64,000 nt of DNA, from positions 7,130,001 through 7,194,000 of the forward strand of contig JAGPXD010000001.1 of NCBI GenBank assembly GCA_020746995.1, read 5' to 3'. The stretch's first letter is position 1; every line of letters starts with the position of its first letter. The position numbers were made by a program, and so were the translations under genes. Positions 20,934 to 32,729 of this stretch are shown piece after piece. The notes beneath the pieces were generated by a model that was not told where the DNA came from, ran no database searches, and saw only the letters and a program-made list of their open reading frames with translations. The DNA is from Plectosphaerella cucumerina (Eukaryota > Ascomycota > Sordariomycetes > Glomerellales > Plectosphaerellaceae).

Positions 20934-22150
20934 ATGTCGGCTCAAGATCACCCCGGAAAGGTATGGAGCCCAAGTATGGACCTTCTACTGCATCGGGCAT
21001 CTCATTGACAACATTCCAGAGGAGGAAACTTGGCCACAATGGCGAGACGGCCCTGACCTCGAAATACTTCGCCGCCATCCCCGGCGGCAGGCCCTGGACT
21101 CTCTCCGTCGCTCTCCCTGGCAGTGTGGTCACAGAGTACGTACGAGACTCTGCCGGCATGCTTCTCTCATGCTGACAATCCCCCAGCTTCCGCACTGCCG
21201 ACCAAAGAATGACCAGCCCCGGCCGCATCGCCCGCGCACTGGCCGTCTTCGGCGTCGATGAGGTCGTCGTCTACGACGACATGGCCGGCGCACCCGCCGC
21301 CCCTCCCCCCGAAGATCCCCACGCCGGCAAGAACAAGCGACAACAAGACGGCCGCCGCCAGCAGGGCTTCAACCCAAAGTCCCAGCACTCCCACGACGCC
21401 GAGTCCTCCCTCACCGTCGACGTCGACCCCTGCCACTTCCTCACCCACCTCCTCTCCTACCTCGAGGCGCCCCCCTTCATGCGCAAGGCCCTCTTCCCGA
21501 TCCACCCCAACCTGCGCCTCGCCGGCCTCCTCCCGACCATGGACATGCCCCACCACCCCAACCCCATCGACACCCCCATCGCCTACCGCGAGGGCGTCAC
21601 CGTCGAGGGCATGCCCCCCTCCGGCAAGGGCACCCTCGTCGACATTGGCACAAAGGGCCACGTCGCCGTCGACGACGAGATCCCCCCCAAGACCCGCGTC
21701 ACCCTGCACCTCCCCCAGGGCGACCACGGCCCCGCCGAGGCCGTCAACCCCGCCGCCCCCCGCGAGGAGGGCGGCTTCTACTGGGGCTACAACGTCCGCA
21801 AGGCGTCCGCCCTGTCCGCCGTTTTCGAAGAGTGCCCGCATGAGGGCGGTTACGACGTGAGCATCGGCACCTCGGACCGGGGCGAGACGGTCGCAAAGGT
21901 CTTCCCCGACCAGAGGCGACCGCTCAAGTTCAAGCACATGCTTGTCGTGTTTGGCGGGCCCAAGGGCATCGAGTTTGCCGCGTCCAACGACCCCAAGCTG
22001 GCCGCCATGGGCGTCTACGGCTCCGGCACCAGCGAGCTGTTTGACCACTGGCTTAACATTCTGCCGGGACAGGGCAGCCGTGTTGTGAGGACGGACGAGG
22101 CCATGTACATTGGTCTCTCGGGTCTGCGCAGGCTGTGGGACTCGAACTAG
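20934..22150 (+). CDS. SPOUT-class RNA methyltransferase (C9orf114/SPOUT1, DUF171 family)
   Basis: Exons 20934-20960, 21020-21135 and 21187-22150 (introns 59 and 51 bases) give 368 residues. The first exon is only nine codons and joins to 'RRKLGHNGE'. The N-terminal SPOUT half reads 'WTLSVALPGSVVTDFRTADQRMTSPGRIARALAVFGVDEVVVYDD'-like in consecutive short blocks, then 'FLTHLLSYLEAPPFMRKALFPIHPNL' and 'LLPTMDMPHH'. An OB-like insert ('YREGVTVEG', 'GHVAVDDEI') interrupts it, as in the family. The knotted C-terminal part has 'LVVFGGPKGIEF' and a final 'LNILPGQGSRVVRTDEAMYIGLS'. Yeast relatives are YMR310C and YGR283C; the human protein is a centromere-associated RNA methyltransferase. The target in fungi is not known. 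Confidence 0.87.
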
Positions 22151-22299
22151 ATGTGCCAGCGCAGTAGGGGTGCGTGGCTATAGCATGCAAAGAAAGATAC
22201 CCAAGTTGAAAACGGACGAGCGACGTGAGTGCAACTTTGCCATTGCATTTAGAGGATACATATCCAAACATAAGAAATCCGCCCCATAACGGAATACAT

Positions 22300-24765
22300 C
22301 TACTCGTCGTGCCTGTACACGCCAATGCCGGCAGTGAACCCGGCAATGTTATCGTCATACGACGCGATATCCTCACCCAGCCTGGTAACCATAGCCCTTG
22401 TCCCCACAATGTTGAGGTTATACACCTCAATATTGGTACTGTTCGCCTCTCCGTGCTTCGTGTCCTGGATATCAAAGATGCGCTGCTGGCACCGGGCACC
22501 CGCACCCTTCTGGCAACAGTCGGTGCTGTAATTGTTGAAGAAGCTGTACAGCCCAGCACCGTAGATCTGAATATTGTGCGAGTTTGTGATACGCAGACCC
22601 CACGCCATCGCACAGGGAGCAATGGCCTTGGGATCCGCATGCCTGCAGTCCTTTTCGAAATCCGGGTCATGGTACCGCGGGACGACGGGGAAGGGCACCG
22701 TCGCGGGCGGGTTGGGCTGGAAGTACGGCGACTCGGTCTGGATCTGGCCCATGTAGATGTTCTTGGTGTCGTGCATCAGGTACTGGTACAGGACGTGGTG
22801 CTCGCTGCTTGACGCGGAGAACCAGAGCCTGCCGGACTTGCTCTCGACGAGGACGCCGCGGCCGGCGAAGACGTTGATCTGGCGGTACTCTGGGTCCTCG
22901 AGGTCGTGGTCGGCCACCCAGACCCAGCAGTTCTCCATGAGGAGGCCGGCGGCATGTTTGGTGATGTGCATGCTCATCCAGGAGGCGATGCACTCCTTGA
23001 TGACGACGCCTTCCTTCTCGGGCGTCTTGGGGCACTGCGAGAGCTGGTGCTCTGTGCCGGCGAAGCCGCCTACGCGGATGTGCACGTCCCACATGCCGGA
23101 GGGCTTCATCTGTTCCGTCGAGTGGAGGTTGAACTCGAGGATCTTGGCGCCGGGAGCGTATCCGCGAGTAGCCAGAATCATATCGGACCATTCAATGCAG
23201 CCCTCATCGCCGGGCCTGCCGACCTGAACGACCGGATGAGGCTTGGTGATGTCGCCGTACCTCGGGCCACCACCGATGATGTTCGACGCCAAGGCCTCAC
23301 CGACGATGCGAGCGCCAGGAGGGATGTGAACAGTATCAGTGACATAGTACGCGCCAGCATCGACAAAGGCGATCAGGTCGTTGTCCGTCGTATACCTGAA
23401 CAGCTGGTTGAGAGCCTCCGTATCATCCGTCTTGCCGTCTCCCCTGGCGCCAAAGGACCTAGCCGACACGAAACTCTCGGCCGGCTCGTCCTCATACAGC
23501 GGCTTGGAGCGCTCATAGTACTTCCTCCCATCTGCATCGAGCAGCTTCCGCGGCGGCTTGGGGAACAGCGACGGCTCGCTGCCGACATAGTCCAAGGGGC
23601 CGAACGGAGCGTAGACATGGCCCATCGCGAACCCAGTGTGGGCGAACGCCACCTCCGCGCCTCCGGGGATGATGACACCCTGGGGGCCGGTGAGAACCTC
23701 GCCAACATGGAAGAAGTCGACGTTGTACATGACCAGGGTCCCAGCGGCCGGGGGGACAGACACGCCGGGCACGCGAATGGTGGTGATGGCTGTGCGGACG
23801 TTCTTGAACTTGCTGTCCAGCAGGGTGACGGAGGCGGTGTTGTTGTCGGCGATCTGGATGCCAATGTCGCAGTCTTCGATGTGGATGCTCTTGTACGTCC
23901 AGCCCCAGTCCCAGAGCTGATGGATGGCGACTTGGGCGTTGTAGAACCTGAGGTTCCGCGCCGTGTACTGCTGGTTACCGAGGTCCGCGGCGTACTTTCC
24001 GCCGTAGAAGGTGAGGTCGTTTAGTAGGCCTCCTGAGCCTTCTTCGATGAAAAGGCCGCGGCTACAGACGAACGAGGTGAGTTCAGGTTCGTGGATAGGC
24101 AAGCATAGTGAGCACAGTTTGACTTACTGGTTGCTTTTCGGTCCCTCGGCAAGCACAAATACGCAGTTGGTGATGGACGTTGCCTGTGAAGATGGCCAGT
24201 GTATTCCAAGGGCCGCCTTGTCCTCAGGGATGGCAGTTGTATCAAAGACAAAGTTGGCAATCTGCCTGAAGAAGACATTCGTAGCACCCCAAGCGAGCCC
24301 CTTGGGCCCGTACGGGTTTCCGTCGATCAGGCCAAGGTTGTTTTCCAGGTCAAAGTTGGACGTGGCCTTGATGACGGGTTTATCCGTGGGGTCACCAATG
24401 AGCATGGTGTAGTAAAAGTCGATGATGGAGCTGCTGATAAGGTATGTTCTGCACCGCATCAACATCTGGACCAGCAAAGCAAGAAGTCTCACTCACCCGG
24501 ATGGGAAGTACACCGTCGCCGGGGCAGTGGTCGACTGGTTACACACTTGCGGCGCGCAGCGGACACCGTAGCTGATGGCGGCGTTGATGGCGGCCGTGTC
24601 ATCGTGAAGACCGTCGCCGACGGCACCAAAGTCCCTGACGTTGCGGAAGACCTGGTAGTGCGGGTCTTTATGGTAAGGCGACAGGCCCTGGTGGACGACA
24701 TCTTCCATCCAGTACGCCTTGGCGATACCGGCGGCTGCCAGGAGCCAGCTCGAAGAGAGGCGCAT
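22300..24765 (-). CDS. Secreted exo-beta-1,3-glucanase, GH55
   Basis: Exons 24497-24765, 24128-24448 and 22300-24061 (introns 48 and 66 bases) give 783 residues. The N-terminus MRLSSSWLLAAAGIAKA is a secretion signal. The architecture of GH55 is clear: two right-handed beta-helix (pectate-lyase-like) repeats, the first beginning 'VRDFGAVGDGLHDDTAAINAAI' around residue 45 and the second 'ARSFGARGDGKTDDTEALNQLF' near residue 380, joined into one enzyme. Further landmarks are 'LWDWGWTYKSIHIEDCDIGIQI' and 'WVWVADHDLED'. GH55 enzymes release glucose from beta-1,3-glucan ends and act in wall turnover or in attack on fungal and plant glucans. Length matches the family. N-glycosylation sequons (NNT, NQS, NYS) are present. 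Confidence 0.92.
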
Positions 24766-25705
24766 CTCTCCGCTTGTAGCACGACCCAAGGTCGCTGAAC
24801 GAATGGATAAGATGAAGGTAACGTAAGAGAAGAAGAAGTGTGTTGTGCACACAGAACGAGCGTGGTCGATACCTACCTCGAACAGCTACAAGTTAGAAGA
24901 AGCACAGGGACGTTCCCCAAAGGAATGACATCGATCGGCGGCCACGATCGGTGAGGTTGGATAAGGGGGGGCTACGAGAAGAAGTCATCGCGGGAGCGAC
25001 GGCATGAACATAAGTAGAGGCTTTCCCCCCACCCCCCAAGACATGCCTGTAAACAGTGAGGTCAACAGACGCGTCCGTTGGAAGCAAGGGGGCATTCCCT
25101 TCGGCTTGGCGGGGGAGCGCCTCGGCCGAGCTAGCCACGGACTCGGGAGAGATACGCTCATGAGCGTGGACGATCTGGAATGACACTGAGACAGTTCAGC
25201 TTCGCGCGGGCTCGCGGCTGGCTGGGCAGGCAGAAGCAACGTGGCTCAGGGGTTCTTGGATGCTGATCTCCTCGGCTGTCAACGAACTTATCATGACCAG
25301 CACGTCGGGATTGTCGAAGCAATGCGTTCTGTCGATGACGACCCGGCTTGATGTAGCGACGGCCCTGAAGGTTCAATAATATAACGTCAAGGCGACATGT
25401 GGCGCAACCCTGAAGAAAGCCCAGCGGGCGGTGTGGACGCCGGAATGCAACCAACATGTTTACACGTGAACTCCTGGCACGACAGTCTTGGCTGCGGCGT
25501 TTCCCAAAGGCCCAATGTTGAACAGCCCAGGAGGAAAACGCCAATGGATTTTCCGGAATACATGCCTACCCGAATCAGGTGCTAGTAAGAGTCATGATGA
25601 ATGCCCAGTCCCCCGCAACGCCAATGTCCCCTTTCTCCCAATTTGTACAAAAACGTCCCCCCTCCCTTCAGGAGGGATCATTTCCACGCACCTTGGCGCG
25701 CGGCC
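24766..25705. other. Intergenic, no gene seen
   Basis: GH55 promoter and 3' flank of the lipoyl synthase gene. It contains C- and G-runs (about 24966-24972 and 25026-25038) but no protein-like frame. Confidence 0.4.
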
Positions 25706-27012
25706 TTAGATGCTGACGGGGGTGTCGAGCGCGACCGCCTGGCCCAGGTCCTTCGTCGACATGGCCCTCTCGCCGGCCCTCTTGCGGAGGACGTTCTCGA
25801 TAAAGGCCTCGCCGGCCTTGTAGCTGCTCCTGACGAGAGGACCGCTGGCGCAGTACAGGAAGCCCATGTCGAGGGCGCGCTGCCGCCACGTGTCAAACTC
25901 GTCGGGGGTGACGTACCGCTCGACCTTGAGGTGGCGCTTCGTGGGACGCATGTACTGGCCAAAGGTGACGACGTCGACGTTGGCGTTGCGGAGTTCTGGG
26001 GGTGTCAGTTGTATGGCCAGGCCAAAAAGTAAGAAGGGAAAAACTGACCCTTGAGAGCATCCATGACCTCCTGCTCCTGCTCGCCCAGACCAAGCATCAT
26101 GCTCGTCTTGGTGATAAGATCCGGGTTCGCCTCCTTGGCCGCAGCCAACACCTTCAGACTCTGCCTGAAAGTAGCGCGGCGATCACGCACATACGGCGTC
26201 AGGCCCTCGACCGTCTCGACATTGTGAGCATACACATCAAGCCCGCTGTTGGCCACAATCTTGACCATGTCCGTGTCGCCCCTGAAGTCGCCCGTCAGGG
26301 CCTCGACGAGGATACTAGACTTCTTCGCCTTGATCTTGCGAATCGTCTCGGCAAAGTGCTTCGCGCCACCATCAATGAGATCATCGCGGTCAACGCTCGT
26401 CAGGACGACGTAGCCCAGCCCCCAGCGTGCAAGCGCCTCGGCCGTGTGCTCGGGCTCGTGCGGGTCAAGCGGCGGCGGCGTCCTGGACGTCTTGACACTG
26501 CAGAAGCGGCAACCTCGCGTGCACGTGTCGCCCATGAGCATGATGGTAGCCGTGGCCTTGCTCTTGTCCGAGCCTCCCCAGCACTCGCCAATATTGGGAC
26601 ACCGGGCCTCCTCGCAGACGGTGTGGAGGTTGAGGCCGCGGAGGTCCTTCTTGATGGCGGCGAAGTTCTTGTTTCCCGCTGGTATCGGCGTCTTAAGCCA
26701 CTCGGGCAGCCTCGTGACGGTCTTCTTCTTGCCGGTCGGGGTGGTGACCTCGACGGTCCGGATCTCGTAGGCTTCCGAGGGGGTGAGGGTGGGCGCGGGA
26801 CCGCCGACGAACTCGGAAAAGGGTGCGACGACGGTGTCCTTGAAGTAGGTCTTTGGCCGCGCCTGCGATGTCTGTGCAGTCGAGTCGGAGGAGCGGGCGA
26901 TGGAGGGCGTAGGAGGGACGGTGGCGAGGGTGCGTGTGATCTGTGTCGGGGCGAGGCGGCGCAGCGGCGCATGCGCGCACCGAAGAGCCTGGTGAGCCAT
27001 GTGAGGAGGCAT
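25706..27012 (-). CDS. LIP5: Mitochondrial lipoyl synthase
   Basis: Radical-SAM enzyme that inserts two sulfurs into octanoyl-lysine on lipoate-dependent proteins. Exons 26049-27012 and 25706-25995 (53-base intron, GTCAGT donor, ACTGAC branch) give 417 residues. Both iron-sulfur sites are visible: the auxiliary cluster in 'CEEARCPNIGEC' (C-x4-C-x5-C) and the radical-SAM cluster in 'CTRGCRFCSV' (C-x3-C-x2-C). Other family blocks are 'LTSVDRDDLIDGGA', 'YAHNVETVEGLTPYVRD', 'KTSMMLGLGE', 'TFGQYMRPTKRHL' and 'YCASGPLVRSSYKAGE'. The first 40 residues from the Met at 27012 (MPPHMAHQALRCAHAPLRRL) are a mitochondrial leader; the frame is open to 27192 but the extension lacks leader character. Confidence 0.94.
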
Positions 27013-28076
27013 TTTGAGGGAGGTTTGGTCGGTGATGGAGGTGGACGGGCGGCGGTTGGAAGTCCCGGTGCTTTGGGATGAGGAAGCTCGGTCGAGCGTA
27101 GGGTAATTTGATACGAAAATTGATGACCATTGCACCAGATCGGATTGAGTCGGCATACGGTACAGGGGGCAAGGCATTGTTGAGCCAATCATGGCCGGTG
27201 GCGGGTAGAAGCTGCGGGTTTAACGCGGAAGGGCCACCACTGGCACCGGACGACGGCCGATGGACCCTTGACTCAGACGGATCACTCCCGAGCTTCACTT
27301 CACCTGCGGGACAGCATAACGACACAGGAACAAGACGAGCAGATGACTGGAAAGGCAACGATTTGATTCAAAAGGCATGCAGATGCGCCAAGTTACGCAG
27401 AAGAGCTAACCAAGTCTGCCACAACCTCCATATCAGATGACATGACGGCCAAGCAGCCGGCGTCGCCTCTGCGCAGTAATCACCCTTTTCCTGCGGAAAG
27501 CAGGAACCACAACTAATGGGTATCTATAAATTGGCCCCCCGAGGGGTTTCTGAAGCGTTGACCTGCCCGCCATCGCCGCCGTCCATCAACAGCACGCATG
27601 CTGCCATCGTTCCCGGTCCGAGGCCGGGGAAGGATGAGGACGACTCGACTGGCAAATTTGGGGGGGAGACTTGAGCCGGCAAGGGGGCCCGAGGGGGGAG
27701 AGAGAAGTCAACAACTAGTGATGCCGAAGGGTAAAGGGCAATCCCGTGCCAGGCGGGGGGATCCTCGGCCGGGGAAACGGAGCGCAAATGAAGAGGCGTC
27801 CAAATCCCGCGCCGCGTGACCAGCGCCAGACGTGCGCCTGGCGAAAAAGGCAAGATGTCGCATCGAAGAATCCGATGTGACGTGCAGAAAAGGTGAGAAG
27901 TGGATGTTCGCATCGTAGAGTTCGTGGGTGAGGGTAATGGGGTGTAAGTGAAAAAGAATGTGTCGCGCCTCCGGGATGCGCCGTCGCTCCTCCGCCGCCG
28001 TGTCCAATTCGCATAATGTCGTGCCCTTGAAAAAAACAAATTCATCTCTCGCTCATCGTCTTGCCTCTTAAAAGGT
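27013..28076. other. Intergenic, no gene seen
   Basis: Lipoyl synthase promoter and 3' flank of the GPI-protein gene. Overlapping open frames on both strands near 27520-28210 are not protein-like (Arg/Pro/Ser-rich on every frame) and I do not call them. Confidence 0.4.
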
Positions 28077-28427
28077 CTAGAGGAGGGCCGCGACCACGGC
28101 GCCGACAACGGCGGCAACGGCCAGGTTGGAGGAACCAAGCGACATGGCGGCGTTCTCGTTGCTGGCAGCAGCAGAGCTCTCCGAGGCGTCATCGCTGGTG
28201 GGGGTGGCACTGCCAGAGAGCTCGGTGCTGGAGGGGACGAAGGAGCTGGAGGCCGTGATGGCAGTGGTGTTGAGGACGGTGGCGGTATGCGTCTCGATCA
28301 TCTTAAGTTGGATCGTTTGCGTCAGAGTAACAGTTGACGTGGTCGTCGAGGTGGTCTCGGTCTCGCTCGACTGGGCCAGGGCCAGGAGCGGCAGGGCCAG
28401 CATGCTGAAGAAGGAGGTAGTCTTCAT
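28077..28427 (-). CDS. Small Ser/Thr-rich GPI-anchored surface protein
   Basis: Single exon, 116 residues. MKTTSFFSMLALPLLALA is a secretion signal, the middle is almost entirely Ser/Thr/Ala with Val and Glu (an O-mannosylation substrate), and the end has the GPI pattern: small residues (about 93-97, SLGSSN) followed by a hydrophobic tail (LAVAAVVGAVVAALL) that reaches the stop. No cysteine. Such short anchored mannoproteins are common in the walls of filamentous ascomycetes. No family name can be given. The gene stands alone next to about 3 kb of non-coding sequence. Confidence 0.75.
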   Translation of the reverse strand: MKTTSFFSMLALPLLALAQSSETETTSTTTSTVTLTQTIQLKMIETHTATVLNTTAITASSSFVPSSTELSGSATPTSDDASESSAAASNENAAMSLGSSNLAVAAVVGAVVAALL

Positions 28428-31407
28428 CGTGTCGTTGAAGTCGTGATGTTCGTTGTGTGTTGTTGTTTTGAAGGAGAGATTCCAGCTGGTGTGATTTTCT
28501 CCAGTCTCACTTGGTATGATGCGAGGAGTGAGTTTCCCCTGAATGGAAGCCGCTCTTGCGGGAAGGTGCTAGGATATGCGAGTAGATCTTGTCCGACGTT
28601 GTTGACGTGGCGGCGTGCGCTGTGAGAACGAGAGCGTTGAAAGTGTGGCGGGACGCGGGGTGTTTGTGTCGTCTTGAAAGTGCAGGGTGTAAGTGAGTTG
28701 GCTGTGCAAGACTGCAGGCATCCGATGCGCGTGTGTTGTTGTCGTGTGGTTGCTGTGTGCGATGAAGTAGATGGTTTGGCGCTTGAGTACAAGGTTCTCG
28801 GGTGCGATGGGCGGCTATGTATGTATATACGTTTGCGCGAGGGGTGCGATGTGCGTTCAAGTTGTGCTTGTGTTTGCGCGGTGTTGTTTCGAGTGACTGG
28901 ATGCGCTCGTCAAGGGGCCTTGAGGGGACTTTGCCAACGAAGTCCGTGGGTTCAGGTGAAGAAAAAAAGACTCGCGGTCTGTGTGTATGTTTGACGATGG
29001 CAGGAGGGCGCTCGAGGACGGGGTGGGACGGGGGTGATAAAGCAAGCGGTCGTCAGGCCTTGCCGGCACCCACATCAGTCCCCCCAGATGGGATCGATGG
29101 CCTGGAGAGGGGGGTGACGGCCTGGTGGACGAGGGGGCAACCGGGAAATGAGAGCACCTTCCCCTGCTCGCTCTGGCCCCTCTGTGGATGGATGGGGGTG
29201 TGGGGAGGGGTGTGTTAACAGGAAATCGCGCCTGGCTGGGCTGGCTTGACGTGAGGGAGTTGTGCTGGCGGTGATGACGCTGAGGGGTGCCTCAGGTAGC
29301 TGCCCGAGTCTCAGTATCCCGAAATGCAGTACTTTTGGCCCATTTCTGATAGCCGGATATTGCGGAGACCTCCTGCCTGTCGGCGCGACAACGTCAGTCT
29401 CCAGGGCGAGACACCCAACCGGGAACTCTGCAAGGTACCCGGCTTCCCTCACACCCATATCTTACTGCGCACACCCCCAGGCAGCAAGGCCTTCGCCACC
29501 ACGTCCAGCCGAAATGCTGTACAATTTGAGACGACGCCGCCGCCACAGCACCGGCGGGGGGGCCCCAGGGCCCGTGGAAAAACCACTCTACGTTTCGCGC
29601 GCTGGTTACATTACCCTGGCCCTGCTCGGCGCGTGCCCACCAATTGCCTGGCGACCGCAATCCTGTGACCATGATGCCATGGCCGGGGCCGCGATGACCA
29701 TCCTGTTTGGGAGTCCGAGGCCGACGATGCTCAGGCGCGTTGTTTCCAGACGTTTGTTCACAAGACAAGGACTGGACTTGCCGCGGGTCGAGGCCGTCAA
29801 ACTCACATTCCTCTCCCTTGTGCCGCGCATCGCCACTTCCGTCAGTTCCTTTTTTTTTTTGCCCCCTCTCAGTCGAACCGAGACCGCAACGGCCCGAGAC
29901 ATTTCGGCGGGAGGGGCTTCACTCGAATCAGGTCTCGCCACCTTTTTTCTCGCGCAGGTTCCCGTCCATTGTGTGCAACCCAAGTCAGCGCCTCCGAGGA
30001 CGAGTCATGCTTTTCGGCCGGGGGCCAAGTTCGCCAATTTCACAACTTTTGCCGCGAAGGGAGGGGCGGTACAAGTGTATAATTTCTGCTCGAAAACGCC
30101 TCACCTCCCGCTGATTGGCGCCTCGGACAATCCTGCCCAGGCACAATCTTATGGGCCGCCCAGCCCAGGGGAGGGGGTGTGCCTTAAGAGCCTGGCCGCC
30201 AGCGCAGCACCGGTTCCTGGCGCTATGCCCGACCAGGGATGTGCGAGACCGTCCACCGGTCCGAGCTAAAATTTGATCGTTCTGCGCCGTCTCTAATCCT
30301 CGGGGAGATCTGGTTTGCCCACTGCGGAGGAGGGGCCTTCCCTCGTGGAAGTGCCGGCCGATGCAAGGCGGAAATGCTCGCTGCGTCCTCGCTGCAACCG
30401 AGTCAAAAGTCAAAAGTACTTGCATCAAAAAAAATCTGTCTCTAGTTCAGTCGCCACGTGCATCGAAGTTGAGGGACGGCAAAGGCCCGAGTTCGTCCGA
30501 GTTTGCTTCCCTCTGCCATCCCTTCCAAGACCCCCCTCCTTCGTCGCATCTTCCCATCAGAACTGGGACGCTGAAACTGTGCGTGCGGCAGGTCGACCCC
30601 GGCCCTCTGTTCGTTGCCCGGACCACCGCTGGAGACTTGAGGTGAACCTGGTCCGGGCAGCGAACAGCGGCCAGGACGGCATTGTCGGCCAGGCAAAGGG
30701 GACGCGTCCAGATGGCAGCAGTGCCGCGTGCGTTGGGAATCACGCATTGCCGTCGGTCATATCATGGTCGGGTGGATCGAGCACGGCGCGAGGCGTCGAC
30801 CGAGCGAGCACGCGATCATTTCGCGCCCGTCAAGTGTCGGGCCCTCCCAAGTGCTGTAGATCAGCCACGTGAAGGGACAGGCATTGCCTTCCGAGTCAGT
30901 ACGACATGGCATCAGTGCTAGCCAAGTAGGTAAGAAGGAGAAGCCCGTGGAAGAGAAGCGGCAAGGAAAGCCGGCAGAAGAAGCACAGCAGGTTCTGTTG
31001 CGCATGAAGTGTCAAGGGGCGGGAAGTCCATTTCTTCTCTCGACACACTGAAGGCTTGTGACCGACTGATGAGCGCCGAACTCAAGACCTGCACCTTTCG
31101 AAGAGTTTCAAACGGTGTTGTGTCGCGATTTGATCGATCGTTGTCAAGCAGTAGGTCTCGTAAGAAAGAATGTGCGTGGTGTCCAGCTCGACAGGAACGA
31201 AAATGACGGCAGCGGGTGATTTGGTGCGAGGCAATTCGCTGCGCGTCGATTGGAGGCTATCCGGCGACTCACCGTGATCCACTTTCGGTCAAGGACCCCG
31301 CCATCGCGTGAACGTCCGGTCGACACCCGGCCCAAATCAACAAACCACACCGACAACGACAACAAGCACCAACACCCAAACGGACCTGCTTCACGCCCAC
31401 CCTCAAC
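28428..31407. other. Large gene-free region (about 3 kb)
   Basis: No convincing gene. A 335-codon open frame on the plus strand (29262-30269) has random-looking composition and is not called. Homopolymers include a T-run near 29851-29860 and an A-run near 30428-30434. It could hold an unrecognised non-coding transcript, or simply the regulatory region of the GPI-protein gene and the 5' flank of SPC19. Confidence 0.4.
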
Positions 31408-31929
31408 ATGGCCGGCCCCTCATCCTACGACGACTGCGTCGCATCACTCTCCCACTCCCTCTCCTTCCTCACCTCCTCCGTCCAAACCCTCGAACGCGCC
31501 ACCACCGACCTCCCCCGCCTCTCCACCACCCTCCGCACAACAAGACACTTCGAGCTCATCCCCCAACCATCCCTCGCCGCCGCCGAGGCCTCCCTCCGCG
31601 ACGAGATCGGCCCCTACATCTCCCTCGTCCTCGACCGCGCCGAGACACAAGTGGAGCGCCAGGAGCGGCGCATCGAGACCCTCAAGGCGCGGAGCGAGCT
31701 GCTCGCGGGCCGCATGGCAGCCGGTGATATCGACAGCGTCCGGGGCGGGGGCAGGCCTGCTTCGAGCTCTCGCGGGGATAGGGGCCAGGTGCGCACTGAT
31801 GGCGAGCATGGGCTGAGAGTGCGGGCTCTGAGGACGAGGAAGGAGGGGTTGAAGTATAGTGTTGAGAGGTTGGAGTTGGAGCTGGAGCAGAAGGAGAAGG
31901 AGCTCAGGAGGAGGCTGGGCAAGTCATGA
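31408..31929 (+). CDS. SPC19: DASH complex subunit Spc19
   Basis: Single exon, 173 residues. Spc19 is a subunit of the DASH/Dam1 ring that couples kinetochores to microtubule plus ends. Recognised from the conserved N-terminal half: 'YDDCVASLSHSLSFLTSSVQTLERATTDL' pattern, 'RLSTTLRTTRHFELIPQPSL' and 'AAEASLRDEIGPYI', which match the fungal family in order and spacing. The C-terminal part is helical and strongly charged ('ERLELELEQKEKELRRRL'), predicted coiled coil, with a Gly/Arg-rich loop between. Length agrees with homologues (about 150-180). The start is the first Met before the conserved block. Confidence 0.86.
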   Translation: MAGPSSYDDCVASLSHSLSFLTSSVQTLERATTDLPRLSTTLRTTRHFELIPQPSLAAAEASLRDEIGPYISLVLDRAETQVERQERRIETLKARSELLAGRMAAGDIDSVRGGGRPASSSRGDRGQVRTDGEHGLRVRALRTRKEGLKYSVERLELELEQKEKELRRRLGKS

Positions 31930-32729
31930 GCGGCATATGGACCTGCGGTAGCAGTCAAAGACAGACGCGAGTTGGTTTCTTTGCTCTGTAAAGGTCAGGC
32001 AAAGCTCTTGCGTTGACTTTACTCTGGAAGCTGACTTGGATCAGAGCAGGCAGAGCGATGATGGCCATGGAGAAACAGCATGCCAGGCAGCGGGAGCCGA
32101 GTCGATCATCGATCGACATCTTCGGCTGGCATCGCGAGATGGGCAGCCAGCTCCAGTGTCAACAAGTACCACGCCCTCGACAAATTCTCGTCATCATAGA
32201 TGGACTCTTTCTTGCTCGTCACAAGATTCGGGTCTATCAATGTCGGCTTGGACCTAGACTTCAAGCTGACCCCGGGCATCGCTTGGGCCACTAATACTCA
32301 TCATCAACTGCACAGTGGCCACTGGAGCATGCGACACCCGAGGCAGCCCATCAGGTCTCCCAGGAGCTCTCCTCTAAGAGAGGCACAGGGAATGTGTCGT
32401 AATGCGACGGGAGTTATCCCTGATCCGAGGCTAGACGTCCAGGACATGATCGCCAGACACGAGAGCATGTAACCAGCCAGTGAAGTGAAGAAATCAGAAT
32501 AAGACCGACGTGCGGCCACAGTGGTAATATAAGACACCTCGCAGCAGGCATCGAGTCTCCTATGTCGAGTCACCGCCGCGAACCCAAATATACTCCGGTC
32601 AAAACGCAGAAAAGACAAAGTCGAAAGGCATCCCACAAAGTGCAAAGTGGCCCGTTGTCCCTGCTCAATCATATCCGCGGGCGTGGTTCCCTTCCCCGCT
32701 CGCAAAGCCAGGTTGTCGTCGTCGTCAAC
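31930..32729. other. Convergent intergenic region, SPC19 / SHO1
   Basis: About 800 bases between two stop codons, longer than usual for convergent genes in this window. No protein-like frame or RNA gene recognised; presumably 3' untranslated sequence of both genes. Confidence 0.4.

Noticed and set aside
22906..24024. 372-codon frame antisense to the GH55 gene
   Set aside because: Mirror frame of a GC-rich coding sequence with strong third-position bias. The same applies to long antisense frames at 6385-7347, 16540-17523, 21167-22048, 26002-27081 and 52966-53943.
29262..30269. 335-codon open frame on the plus strand
   Set aside because: Composition is dominated by Pro, Ser, Ala and Arg without any motif, overlapping frames on the other strand are equally open, and no leader or domain appears. 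GC-driven chance.
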